Of a stretch of 64,000 nucleotides of DNA, positions 30,213-41,959 are shown piece by piece. Within the stretch, counting starts at the first letter, position 1. The number at the start of each line of letters is the position of its first letter. The stretch covers positions 124,001 through 188,000 of the forward strand of contig JALGPY010000034.1 of the NCBI GenBank assembly GCA_023055425.1, given 5' to 3'. The stretch is from Linanthus parryae (Eukaryota > Streptophyta > Magnoliopsida > Ericales > Polemoniaceae). The notes under the pieces were generated by a model. It made no database searches, was not told the DNA's origin, and was given only the letters and a program-made list of their open reading frames with translations. A program made the translations under genes and the position numbers.

Positions 30213-31904
30213 TGGTAACTGGCGGTTGTGTTTGTGTGTACTTTAAACCTCTTAAAATTATTGTAAGCATTTGGTAAATTGTGCGCATATCTGTCATATA
30301 CGGTTAAATTTATGCAATCAGTAAAACACACATAAGCATATTACTTGGTTTTTAACTTGACAAGGAGCAGTATTCCAATCTATGGTCATGTTTAGGGTCG
30401 GAGACCTGTTGCAAGCACCAAGTAATCTCCATATCATGGAACCATATAAGGTATAAATAAAATTTGTATGTCGATACTGGGTGTTTGTTAGGGGAGACCA
30501 GCCGCCTATTTGGACTCTGTTGATGGATTTTGGTTGAGGTTACATGCTCGAATTAAATTTTGTTGTTCTTGCAGTCGGAAAACAAAAGCGAATTCGAGCA
30601 TGTAGACTATGAACGTCATTAGTAGTTTATCTAGTAATGTTAGTTAAATGCGCTGTAATAGTAATCAACTAGTGTGTAAGACTTAAAGTTTAGGGTAATG
30701 ATTCTTACACCAGCAAATATGATAGTTACACCAGATTTTTGTTGTCATGACTCAATTACCCCTAACTAATAATATTTCATATTGTACTATTATGTTTCCA
30801 ATCTTTTATTTTTGACAAGTTTGACATTCTCAAAGAAATCAGAATTAATCTCCATAAATTTTGTTAATCCTTCTGAAACATTAGTAACACATTTTTTTAA
30901 AAATGTCGTCCATCCTACAAAAAATCCTTAATTCAGTGCTAATTCCCTTCTTTGATATAACCCCATTCTCCAACCTTCTCAAATACTCTTGCAAAAAATG
31001 AATCAAAAATTAATTCGTATCATGCTTGGTAGGGAGAAATTGGAAAGTATGAAAGCACCAAGTTTTGTAATCTCATACTTATTCACATGTAAGCTTTGCC
31101 TTACATATTTTTTTTAGGAAAAAAACTTTGCCTTACATGTGAATATACAAAATGGTATAATCATTTTTCTATAAAATGGATTCCATACTCTCAGTTTTAT
31201 TTTTCGTCTTTTTGTTTATACACAACTTCTAGCAACTTTTTCAATTAGACTTGTTAAAATTACTTTTCAACTAATTATTTTTAAAGAAGTAATATCAAAT
31301 TGGTGTTTTCAACTAATTATTCTCTAAGTGTTATTGTTTTTCAACTAATTTTTCTAAAGTGGGCAAGTATTAAGAAAGAGAGCGGTGTTTTAAAAGGAAT
31401 GTCAAATTTTATGGAGATCAAATTGTGGTAGAATTGTAAAATATTAACTTGCTGAAAATAGATGATTGCAAAGAGAATAATTATAAATTTAAATATGGTT
31501 GCTGGTGTTTTGGCGTTGATAGTTTTTATGGATGGTACTGCTGGTTGTATGATAACCATCCTCATCTTTAGTCGATCTTCATCATCTTCATCTATAACAA
31601 GAGGGGCAAATCGCAATTAACTTTTTTTTTATCATTTTGGTATTACTTTCATGACTAGGGGTATTACAGACATCTCAATTGCAAATTTTAACGGACTAAC
31701 GAAATCGCACATAAACCAAACCACAGGGAGATCTTTTGCATAATTTGAGACCTCATGGGGGTCTTTAGCACAAACCCCTAACTACAGGGGGTAAAGTGAA
31801 ATTAACGCTTATATTTAATCCAAATCCGCAACAAAAACGAAACGTACCATATAAATTTAACAATCCTGTCACAATATCAGCAGCAGTTGCAAAATATTTG
31901 AAAA
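30213..31904. other. intergenic, transposon-like edge before FB3
   Basis: AT-rich with no gene. A duplicated phrase TTTTCAACTAATTATT lies near 31265 and 31305. From about 31670 the text (ACGGACTAACGAAATCGCAC, then AACTACAGGGGGTAAAGTGA near 31782) looks like the edge of an inserted element. I found no matching opposite end. Homology with the other units begins only at about 31878 (AGCAGCAGTTGCAAA). Confidence 0.4.
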
Positions 31905-33069
31905 ATGAAACCCCAGCAGCTAGGGTTACAACTTACAAGCTTGCAGACGACGCAGAAAGAGTTGCCCGACGATTTGGTAGTTGAGATCCTCGCCAGACTG
32001 CCGGTGAAATCTCTGCTACGTTTCAGATCTGTCTCCAAGCACTGGTATTCCCTCATTGTCTCTCCCAACTTCATCGCCCTTCACTCTACACACAGCCAAC
32101 GGAAGAAAAAGGTCCCTCTCTTATACTATTCCTGCAAGAGAAATCGTTATCGCAATACCGTCTCTTTTGGATTCGGTGATGACACGAAGCGGCTGACTTT
32201 TGGGGATTACATTGCTAATGTTCACATCGTGGGTTGTTCGAATGGAGTTGTTTGCTTATCTCTCTGGCCACAACCAGAGAAGTACGTCCTCTGGAACCCT
32301 GCCACTAGACAGGTTAGGGTGATTGGGAACCCTGAGGGCCGGCCTTTAATCGATTTCGCTTCACCATACCCTTATAAGTCTAGCTCTGGGATTTTCTTGG
32401 ATCCAGTTACCAATGCTATTAAGGTTGTGGATATTATATTGGGTGCTAAAGGAGAGAATAGGGCGCTGGTCAATGTGTTCTCTACTGCTACTAATTCCTG
32501 GACGGAGAAGGAGAACATTACTGTGCCTTATCCGATCTGGTTAAGTGGTTGCCATACTAGCATTATAGACACTATTTGTGTGGATGGGTACATGCTTTGG
32601 CAAATAGCTATTGCTCGCCGCAAACCTGGCCCAACTAGGGCTCTCGAATCAGCAGATATGTACATTTTGAGTTATGACATGAATGTGGAGGTCTTTAAAA
32701 GGATTGAAATACCGTTCCGGCCCAGCCCGACCCGTCTGGTCTATCATCTTGCTTCTTACGGCGGATCTCTTGCTGTATTTGTCCGAGAGATAACTGGTTC
32801 AAATGTTGATGTGTGGGTGTTGAAGGATTGCAGCGGTGCCAATCAGTCATGGTCTAAGCTTCTGACTTGCAGACCATCCTTTAAGGATGCTTTGATTGTA
32901 GGATTTTTCAGGAAAGATAATGTTGATTTGATACTCTTCCGTAAGTATCTGGACTTATCTTTGCAATTGTATGATCCGGAGAGCGGGGAGACCAAGGAGT
33001 TCGGGAAAAGAGGCTGCGCACTGCATACCTTCCTATACAATGAGGGTATTGCATCACTTGATCAACCAG
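31905..33069 (+). CDS. FB3: F-box protein with F-box-associated domain, relocated start, exon 1
   Basis: The F-box begins at about residue 20 (LPDDLVVEILARLPVKSLL) and continues RFRSVSKHWYSL. FBA landmarks follow: NPATRQVRVIG, GIFLDPVTNAIKVV, TNSWTEKENI, VDGYMLWQIAI, MYILSYDMN and VDVWVLKD. Relative to FB1 about 75 bp are missing around the normal start, between GCAGACGAC and GCAGAAAGAG (near 31943-31955). The open frame now begins at an ATG (31905) that lies in what is 5' UTR in FB1, giving a new N-terminus MKPQQLGLQLTSLQTTQKE. The donor CAG|GTAAAC is kept at 33070, but the conserved acceptor is deleted downstream, so read-through to the stop at 33147-33149 is likely (414 residues). The domains are intact, so it may still work as an SCF receptor. 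Confidence 0.82.
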
Positions 33070-33605
33070 GTAAACGACTACTACAAGAAAATCTTAAATT
33101 CTATAGATTCCCATTATCTTTTGTCAACGCCACTTATAAAACTGTGTAAATTGTAAAAGCCTAACATCACGATGAAAGACTGTTGGATAATAGTAAATAA
33201 TAGATATCTTTTGTCAACGCCACTTATCTACCGCTTCTGTGTTTGTCAAGTAAAAAAAGGGGTTGAGGGTTTAGGAATGATCCTCCTTGAACAAAGTCTT
33301 TTAGATAAGACTAGTTGGATAATAGTAAATAATAGATATTTTCTTTCCATCAAAACCAAGGCTTCCTCCTCTCTTGTTTAGGAAAAACATATTCAAAGAA
33401 AGAAATTTGTTACTAAGGGGTCTGGGGTTGAAGATTGGAGATGGGGAGGGTTTAAGTATACAAAGATCGATCTTGAATTCCAAAAGTTCCAGCATGTCAG
33501 CAGCTACTAGATTGACTAATTGAGGTTCCAACTAATAGAAGTGTGAAATGGGTGAACAATTTGGTGCTGACAAATCAGAGAGTTTGGAGTCAAGTGTCCA
33601 TGTAA
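33070..33605. other. unit 3 3' flank with deletion junctions
   Basis: From about 33105 the sequence jumps to what is 7908 in unit 1 (TATCTTTTGTCAACG), so about 1.8 kb including the P450 fragment is missing. Near 33230 it jumps again to the equivalent of 10938. A phrase GGATAATAGTAAATAATAGA is repeated at 33184 and 33316. No gene is present apart from the FB3 read-through end. Confidence 0.5.
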
Positions 33606-34040
33606 GAGCATCTCCAATAGTGTTAGGCATTTCCTATCCAAATTATAACTGAACTTGATCTTTTGCATATTACAAATGGAGAATTTTGTGTTTCTTCTCC
33701 AACGGTAGTTAGGCAAAAGTTGAGGTACAATATAATTTTGTTTTATTTTTTCTTACGAAACACGTATGAATTAATTTTAGATATTTTAGGGAATAATTAT
33801 CAACATGTAAAAAGATGGGGAAATCGTTGAGAAATTATAGAGATAGTGGGTTGAAATTTACACACCTAAAAAGTAAGAACAGCAGAAGGATGACGAATGA
33901 AAAAAATTCGCCAACCTTGGCGATGAGGATGCATATTTTGTGTTTTGCATAAGAGGATGCCTAATCCCTTGGAGTTGTAATTTTTTACTTCTTTATTTTT
34001 TCCCTAACAAATCAAAGTATGCATAATCCATTGGAGATGC
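33606..34040. mobile_element. Tourist/Harbinger-like MITE, 435 bp
   Basis: The ends GAGCATCTCCAATAG and CATTGGAGATGC are inverted and flanked by TAA (33603-33605, 34041-34043), the preferred target of PIF/Harbinger elements. A second inverted pair, GTTAGGCA- and TGCATA-type sub-ends, lies inside. No transposase is present. Confidence 0.7.
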
Positions 34041-34043
34041 TAA

Positions 34044-36143
34044 GTATAAGTAGACTGGGTTATGCAGTCTGGAACTTGACAAGAGATGGATCTTTCTTAG
34101 TTACATCAGAATACTACTTTGCTTCACTTGATCGTTTGTCTCAAAATCTCTCAGCCTAGTGGCTTTTCCTGGATCCAACTTGCTCGTATTTTCCGTGGAA
34201 ATGATTCTGGAAGTTTAAACTTCCCCCATAATTAAAATCCCGTTATTTAGAATTCTTACAAAGTCTCCCCAACAATTGATTGTCAGATCAAAAGAGGTAT
34301 GCAATACCCTTCTGCGTTCCATGTGTTTTTTGCTATCCCTAACTCCTCTACTCATCTGTTTCTTTTTATTGTGAGAATGCAAGAAAACTCTAGTTTGCAT
34401 CTCCATTAACTTCAAATGACGCTAGTGTTCACTCCACACAAGAATGGTTTAAATCATGGATACTTTTCAAAAGCATGTTAACTCCAGTTTTAGTGGGATA
34501 GGAACTATTTTTTTTGGACTATTTGGTATCGAAGAAATGAACGTGTTTTTTTGAGAGGAGTACGAGTATTCCGGAGATACATGTTTTCTCAGCACTACCT
34601 TGTGTTCCATCAGCTTGTTTACTCAGGGAACTTCAGAAAACTATTTGGTATCGAAGAAATGAACGTGTTTTTTTGAGAGGAGTACGAGTATTCCGGAGAT
34701 ACATGTTTTCTCAGCAGTACCTTGTGTTCCATCAGCTTGTTTACTCAGGGAACTTCAAGTTTCTGAGATTACTCCTGTTAGTAAAGTCAGCGACTTTCTT
34801 AAAGCTGAAAGGCTTTATTTTCATAAAAATGTAACCTTTACTCAATGGTTGAGTTTCTATTGAAAATCTAAGAGGCATAATTTTCATGAAACTGTATGTT
34901 GATAGCAACAGCTGATTTGATTTTATCTGGGAGAAGAGGAATGCCCCAGCTTCCACAAAGACCTTCACATCTCTCCAATGATGCTATTGCTATCAACGAG
35001 GCTTTAATTTTGTAGTCTCAGTTGGTCAGTGTCTGGGGAATGCAATCCAAGTAATAGAAGGTTTTAATGTAAGATAAGATAGTTTATGTGCTCATGGCCT
35101 ATTTTGGGAACTCTTTGGCGGAGATATCGAGGGGAATTTTCTCATGGTAGATGTTATCATCCAAATAAATAGGTAATTTGTGGATCTCATCTCAAACAAA
35201 CCTAAATTGACACCTGATTTTACAGGGTAGGCTAATCAAGCAAATTTAACATTTTTTATGAGCATCAGGAGTTATGCTGTTACGACTTGTGTCTCCTGCT
35301 TAGCCTCCTTCTTTGCTCTTCACTCTATTTCGAAATTGATACTGGCAACCTCCTTTTCTCACTTCACTTGTGGGCTAACGATCATTTTTTTCTTCTTTCA
35401 GAAATCGCAGATTTGAAGAAGAATGAAAAAGAGAGAGCAAAGCCTGAGGAAGGAAATAGCATAGAGAATGGAGGCTTTGGGCAGATGCGACTGGTCTTTC
35501 CTGGTTTTGAGCCCTCTGTAGCTTAGTCATAGAAGTAATGCATGCATATTTTGCTTTGGTCTGTAATATACAAAGTTTTCTTTCATGTCAAAAAAAAAAA
35601 AAAAAAAAAGAAAAGAAGGCCATTCTCAGTTTAAGTTGGTTGTAGCTACATTCCTATATGCATGTTATATAAAGACTAATGATGGTCATTATTTATTTCT
35701 TCTTTCGTTATATTCGGTTGGTGGCCAAAAGAACACTACCCCCAGCTCTATTACTCCCTTTTCACCATGAGCTTACCGCAATGTCAATTGACTTGTGTTG
35801 CTGTAGTGAACTTTCACCCCTGAGATAGCAGTGGTGGCTCATCCTTCTGAGTTCTAACCATGGACATGGTGTAGTAGAAGTTATCTTGTGAATTGCAAGT
35901 GTCTGGTAGTGAAGGGATTTTGTTTGGTTTGGATGATACTATTATCTTATGTAGTTCTTGATTTCAGCCAAACAAATTGAACTTGTATTAAGAACTACTG
36001 TATCTTCATAGCAAATGATGTAGCGTGCTCTTGATTCATAAATGTGACATTTTGGTCTGGTCTTCATCCATAACATACTTGCATAACAAGACAGCTTCTC
36101 AGTTCACCTGCTGTCATGGTCGGCGGTGATGCATCGGAATAAA
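34044..36143 (+). pseudogene. unit 3 tail with LINE zf-RVT remnant
   Basis: Decayed plus-strand coding relics match those in units 1 and 4: FPHN*NP-like residues near 34220 (zf-RVT start region) and YLGEEEECPSFHKDL-like residues near 34925. A 121-bp tandem repeat interrupts it at 34519-34760. The conserved CCCCAGCTCTATTACTCCC...TTTCACCATGAGCTTA block is at about 35740-35776. An A-run is at 35590-35609. No intact gene is present. Confidence 0.45.
34519..34760. repeat. 121-bp direct tandem repeat, two copies
   Basis: ACTATTTGGTATCGAAGAAA starts at 34519 and again at 34640; both copies run to TTGTTTACTCAGGGAACTTC and are nearly identical. The single-copy version is present in units 1 and 4. Confidence 0.85.
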
Positions 36144-36470
36144 CAGGGGAGGACGCAAGATTCTTCATTAGGGGAGACACAATTTATACCTACATAGTAA
36201 AAAAAATTGACACGAAATTTTAGCCTAAATCTACATATAGTGAGAATTTTGGGCCTAAATTGTTATATAATGAGAATTTTGGACCTTAATAATAAATATG
36301 TGTTTATCTTATGGGTACTAAAGTTGTTTCAACAAACACTCAGATACTCTGTGCAATTTTCAGGAGGGGTATGTATGGATTTTTTTTTGTCAAAAAATGA
36401 AAAATTGTAGTAGAAAAAAAATTCAAGGTGGTCATAGGCCCACCCCGGGTCTAATGTGCATCCGCCAGTG
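36144..36470. mobile_element. hAT-like MITE, 327 bp
   Basis: The imperfect inverted ends CAGGGGAGGACGCA and TGCATCCGCCAGTG are flanked by GGAATAAA (36136-36143) and CGAATAAA (36471-36478), a 7-of-8 match to an 8-bp duplication. The CCACCCCGGGTCTAATGTGC end is a common plant hAT-type terminus. Confidence 0.65.
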
Positions 36471-36993
36471 CGAATAAAACCTCGATTTTGCTGAACTTTT
36501 CATTCATATTCCCTTTTCATGTATGAAATTTCCATTCGCATGCTCTTTCAATGTATGAACGCTATGAACAATTTGCTGGGGCCCAAAATTCTGATGACCA
36601 CTTAACTATGTGAGGGAATAAATGTGAGATTTGACCAACAAGGTTTGACAAAATTAGTAGATAGTTGGGTCACTTAAAGTTAAGGTCAACTGTTTGAATT
36701 CTAGTGCTTACGTAAGAAAAATGACTTTGGTGGGAGTTGTGAAACACACTTCGCATAAATCTAAACCTCTGAGAGATTAGTTTGGGACTACCTACTAAAG
36801 GACACTACCCTATTCACACGAAAAGAAATAAAATGTGAGGTTTGGTCCTGGCAAAGAAAAGGAGATTCCATATTGTATGGAGTTTGAATTTCATGTCCAA
36901 TGATACCAAAAAATATCCTTGTTTAATTCTCTAACAATTTCACCAATCTCGAGGATAACCCGTGGACATTCTTCTAGGTTTAGATAAGTCATA

Positions 36994-37242
36994 CCACTCC
37001 GTCCCACCTCTAATGCACCATTGGAGGTGGGACTAAAGACAAAAAAATTATGATATTTTACTGCTTTGCCCTCACAAGGAGGAAACAATTACACGTCATT
37101 ATCAAAAGATCACATCAAATGTGGGCTATTAATGAAGGTATTATTGTCATTTAACCAGTTTAAGGTTATCAAAAAAGAAAACTTTTAGAGGTGAGTGGAG
37201 GTCCAAATAAGGAAATAGTGCATTAGAGGTGGGACGGAGTGG
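36994..37242. mobile_element. Stowaway-like MITE 2, 249 bp
   Basis: The ends CCACTCCGTCCCACCTCTAA and TTAGAGGTGGGACGGAGTGG are perfect inverted repeats flanked by TA (36992-36993, 37243-37244). Confidence 0.92.
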
Positions 37243-37244
37243 TA

Positions 37245-37788
37245 TTAATTTGCGATCCCACTGTGGTTGTCATTTGTCAAAATCTAGCAAGCGTGGAGAA
37301 GACTATGGTCGAGCTTGCGCGCACTTCAACTAATCATATTTCTCGTAATGTTGGAGAGAAAATATGCTCAATGTTGAACGGAGAATTTAAGAGGAAAATT
37401 ATTCATTGCTCTTAGAACAGCCGACATGGCGCTTCCAAATACATCCACAAGCGTGTGTGGGTGAATACATAATGGAAAGAAAAGAAATTGCGTAACAGGA
37501 AAATAGTAAGGATAAAACACACTTTCACCCCCTTGATTTTGACCGAAGGACGCTTTCACTCTTTCCAGTTTGAAAAAGACACTTTCATTCCTTTGTAAAC
37601 GTGTTGAGGGGTGGAGTTCGTCACCGAGAATGGTTTTCGATACAAGTTCACCTATATCGTGCAAAAAGTCTAAAGTACCCTTTGGCAACCCCTACATTTT
37701 GTAAAATTTGAAGAGTAAAATTCTCACAAAACTATTTTAGTGACAGACCGCAGCAGTACGCTAACAATGTCACAACATGAAATTTAAG
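37245..37788. other. intergenic, possible transposon edge
   Basis: No gene. A phrase ACACTTTCACCCCCTTGATT (37518) resembles the ends of the repeat-like region near 60001-60560, suggesting a related but decayed element. Confidence 0.35.
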
Positions 37789-37837
37789 TTTTCTAAAGTT
37801 TTTTTTTTTTTTTTTGCAAAGAAATTGATATTCTTAT

Positions 37838-38386
37838 TTAGTTAGAGGCTGGTTTGTCCATAGCCCAAATATCAGTTACATGTTTTGGGAAACTAATGTC
37901 CCAAAACATATCACAAGGAGCATTTAGGCCCAAACGCGCTAAACAGTGCGCAAGGGCATTTCCGTCTTTTCTAACGAAATTAGGTTTAGCATAGTTAAAT
38001 AGCTGCACCACTTCTCTACATTTAGAGAACAGCCTCTCCATTTCTGAGCCTCCTTCAGCCACGACTTCATTTCTTTCCGTCCTTGTTCCTATCTGCAGGT
38101 AGAGATTGAAACAATCGGTTTCGATGATTAAACTTCGAAATCCCCTCTTGTAGGCCTTGACGAGAGCTTCCCGTAAGGCAGTAGCTTCTGCAATCAACGG
38201 TTTGGTGGTATAGAGGATCTGAAATGAGAAGCCATGAACAAAATGTCCAACCGAGTTTCTAATAATCGCTCCGGCACCAGATCTTTTTAAGGGTAGAGAG
38301 ATGGCAGCATCTATGTTGATTTTCAGGCGACCAGAAGGTGGAGGGATCCACCGTCGACTGCTTCCCGAACGGATCCCTGCCTGCAC
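37838..38386 (-). pseudogene. LINE ORF2 3' part: RNase H domain
   Basis: The frame reads WIPPPSGRLKINIDAAISLP (first catalytic D), GAGAIIRNSVGHFVHGF, AEATALREALVKAYKRGF (catalytic E), LIIETDCFNLYLQI (catalytic D) and GNALAHCLARLGLN at the C-terminal His/Asp region. This is the plant RVT_3-type RNase H found at the end of many plant LINE ORF2 proteins. It lies in a different frame from the reverse transcriptase, so a frameshift separates them. The stop lies close to the poly(A) tail. Confidence 0.85.
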
Positions 38387-38445
38387 ATCAAATCCAACAG
38401 ATAAGTGTTCTCAAAATTCTTATTTTGCTGAGATTGCCTCTATGA

Positions 38446-41160
38446 TCAAATCTTCCTCCTTATCTGCACAATCAAAGATTTTATATTTCTAGATGTCCAA
38501 ATTAGCCACAGTATGTGTAAAAATAAACAACGCTTATCTTTATAAAGTCGAATAAAATTTTCACGCATACTTACTGAAAATGGAAGATTTGTATGATTTG
38601 ACTGCAGGTCAAGAATGGGGGAGGTGACTATCCGTTTAGTTCGTGGGCAATCCAGAAACAGGTGCGACAGGGTTTCAGGAGCAGAAGAACAAAAGATACG
38701 ATTAACTGGTAAGTTAATGCCTTTTTGATTAAGTCTCTGCATAGTTGGTAAACTGTTATTCATTAGTCTCCAGAAAAAAATCTTGATTTTCCCAGGAACC
38801 CTAGAATCCCAAACACAGTTATAAGAATTGTTATTATTATCACTGCTACTGTAAATTTGGGCAATTTCAGAGTTAAGATTTAGAATTGAAAAGGTAGCAT
38901 GGTAAGCCAATTTGACAGAGTATTTATCATTCTGGGTTTGGGACCAAACAATGAAGTCATTTTGATTTTGGTTTGTCAAAGGGATATTGATTATAGCCTC
39001 ATACTCATCTTCTGAAAAATGACTTTTGATTAGATTGTGGGTCCAGGTAAAATCAGAAGTAATAAGATCCGAGACTTTTGAGTCCAAAGGTAGAGTAGGT
39101 CGACTGAAAGGTTTCTTGCCAAAACCAATGGGTAACCATCTATTGTGATAAATCAGGGTGTTCTGTCCATTACCTATACCATGTCTAGCAGCCTCGAACA
39201 CAATTTTCTTAGCTGTAATGAGACTACTCCAAATAGGAGAGCAAGAAGTCTTAGTTTCAGCATTTAAAATTGAACTGTTACGGAAATATTTACCTTTTCG
39301 GACTTTTGAAAGTAAAGAATTGGGATGTTGGAAAATCCTCCAGACTTGTTTACCTAAAAGAGCTATATTAAAAGCATATAAATGTCTATAACCATGCCCA
39401 CCTATATTCTTAGGATTGCACATAGAATTCCAAATTTTCCAGTGGATTTTTGATTTGTCTAAGTTGTTGTTCCACCAAAATTTAGCAAACAGATATTGAA
39501 TTTGATTGCAAAAACCTATGGGTAGGAGGTAAACAGACATGATGTAGGTAGGAATTGATTGGAGGACAGCTTTGATAAGGATTTCTTTTCCTGCGGGTGA
39601 CAGGAATTTCTCTTTCCACCCACAAATTTTGTTCCAAATCTTTGACTTTATATCCTTGAAGGTATTGATAGTTTTTCGACCATCAAGAGTGGGTAGACCC
39701 AGATATTTGTTGTTCTTTTCAGAAATGGGAATTTGAATTTTTTTGGAAATATCCGATCTAACATGATTAGGAACAGTCGGTCCAAAAACAAACATGGATT
39801 TATCTTTATTTATAGATTGACCTGACGACATACAATAGATATAGAGAATGAATTTTAGAGTAATAGCATCCTCAATTTTAACACGTGAGAAAAGCATACA
39901 GTCATCGGCAAATAACAGTTGTGTAATAAAAGGAGAAGATTGACCAACCCTAACTCCTTTGAGATTTTTTTCAAGAATGGCCTGGTTTATTAGGCAAATA
40001 AGACCTTCCGTGCCAATATCAAATAAATAAGGAGTAATCAGATCTCCTTGCCTAATGCCACGAGTAGGAGCAAAGGGGGTAATATTATGACCATTAATAA
40101 GAATTATAAAAGTTACAGTAGTGACGCAAGTCATAATACGCTGAATGAAAGTATTAGGAAAACCCAAATTAGTAAGAACATTTTGAAGATAATTCCACTC
40201 AATTTTGTCGTAGGCCTTCGCCATATCTAATTTTAAAGAAAAAGATCCAACTTTAGATTTTTGGTGATTGATAGTATGAAGAGTATCTAGCGCAATAATA
40301 GCATTATCTGAAATTAATCTACCCTTAATAAAAGCAGACTGCGAAGGATTAATAATTTGAGTCAAAACACTTTTAAGTTTATTGGCAAGAGTTTTTGAAA
40401 TAATCTTATAAAAGGACGTTGCACAAACTAATTGGTCTAAAATCCGTAGCAAAGGTGAGGTCTTTTTTTTGGGAATCAAAACAATACAAGTTTTGTTGAT
40501 ACTAGAAATATCACCACCGTTATTAAGGAAGGATAAACAATAGTTTGTGACATCATTTCCAATAATAGACCAGTATTTTTTATAGAAAATAGCCGGTAAG
40601 TCATCAGAACCTGGCGATTTAGTAGGGTGCATTGAAAAAATTGCTTCATAAATTTCATTTGGAGTATAAGGCTCATCTAACTGCTGGTACATGGTGTTTG
40701 AAATACGACAAGGAATAGCATCACTAGCATGGGGGAAGTCAACATTTGAAGTTTTGAAGAGGTCTTCATAAAAATTTTGAAAACAATTTTTGATATCACC
40801 CTGACTATGAAGCAAATTACCATTATGATCAGTTCACTTAGAAATACGAATTCTCTTTTGTCTTTCATGGTAATGTTTATGAAAATACTTGGTATTCCTA
40901 TCCCCATGATTGAGCCAGTTTGTTCTAGAAGCTTGCTTCCACTTGATTTCATCTTCAGTAATCAAATTATTTAAACTAATGGAAATCTTTTTTTCCCTGG
41001 CCAGTTTTTCAGTAGTTTGGTCACCATTATTGAGGGCAGCAAGTTCATGGAGCAGATTGTTTCGAAGAAGCTTCCTATTTTGATAATTAGTTTTACCCCA
41101 ATTCTGTATATTAGTAGTTAAAGTTTTAATTTTATTCGGGATGTTGTGTAAATAATTAGA
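38446..41160 (-). pseudogene. LINE ORF2 middle: reverse transcriptase and zinc-binding region, one internal stop
   Basis: The open frame from 40815 gives a long reverse-transcriptase domain: NKTCIVLIPKKK, SLKLDMAKAYDKIEWNYL (catalytic D of motif A), GIRQGDLITPYLF and LLFADDCMLF (the FADD active site, near 39900-39930). A zf-RVT region (WDSRVPGKIKIFFWRLMNN, then ETLSHLFLDCPRTKR) follows near 38640-38830. Upstream, the same frame continues to about 41277 except for one TGA near 40832 where a Trp codon is expected. It lost the ability to make one ORF2 product by that stop and by nearby frameshifts. The frame ends at 38446. Confidence 0.88.
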
Positions 41161-41161
41161 A

Positions 41162-41958
41162 CTAGACGAAGGATAGTTCCATACCTCTGTAATCAGATCC
41201 TTGCAGCCTTCTGATCTGGTCCACTCCTCCGCAAAGAGAAAAGCGTCTTGGGTTATCTGGAAGCGGTGGATCGTCAAGAACCCTGATCAACAAAGGTAAG
41301 TGGTCTGATCCTGTAGATTGTAGAACTTCAACAGTGCGTCCCAACTAAACGAGAAATCACCATGATCTAATATTTCCCTTACATTAAAAGGATTCGGGCG
41401 CCCATTGTTCCAAGTGAATAATGGCCCTGTAATTCCCATGACAAATAAATCGCAGTCTTCAAGAGCTGTATTAAAATCCAACATCTGTTGGTTGCTCCTC
41501 TCATTAATCCCTGATTTCTCATTTGGACTAAGTATCTCATTAAAGTCTCCGAAGACCAACCACGGAACCCCCTGCTCTGGGTTCAATCTACGTATAAATC
41601 CCACGAAATTCTGCGTCGGTGAGTAACCGGATCCCCATAGAAACCGGTGATAAAAAAACCTTTATTTTATTTCCGGAGGCCGTACGAAACCATGGATGTG
41701 GTAGCGATTGTAGGATAAGACCCGCAGATCTACCGATCTATCCCACAGCAGTGAAAGGCCACCACCAAGACCGATTCTAGGGACATGTAAACCATTCCCA
41801 AAACCCAATTTATATTTTATCTCATCTGCCTTCGAGCCAAGCAATCTGGTTTCAGAAAGAAAAACAATATCTGGTTTTTTGTACCTTACATGGGAGTGTA
41901 AGATATGGAACGTAGAGGCACCCCCAAGTCCTCGTACGTTCCACCCGAATATTTTCAT
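41162..41958 (-). pseudogene. LINE ORF2 5' part: APE-type endonuclease domain, frameshifted
   Basis: It starts MKIFGWNVRGLGG at 41958, the usual opening of plant LINE ORF2 (the N of WN is catalytic). Next come DIVFLSETRL (catalytic E), a stretch in a shifted frame giving FFITGFYGDPVTHRRRISWD, then WLVFGDFNEIL (catalytic D and N), FTWNN and GSDHLPLLIRV (catalytic D and H). The frame shifts away near 41665 and returns near 41605, and shifts again near 41300-41345. The residues of the active site are still recognisable but not in one frame. Confidence 0.8.
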
Positions 41959-41959
41959 T

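Noticed and set aside
37801..37815. T run as an RNA polymerase III terminator
   Set aside because: It is the complement of the LINE poly(A) tail, at the expected end next to the target duplication.
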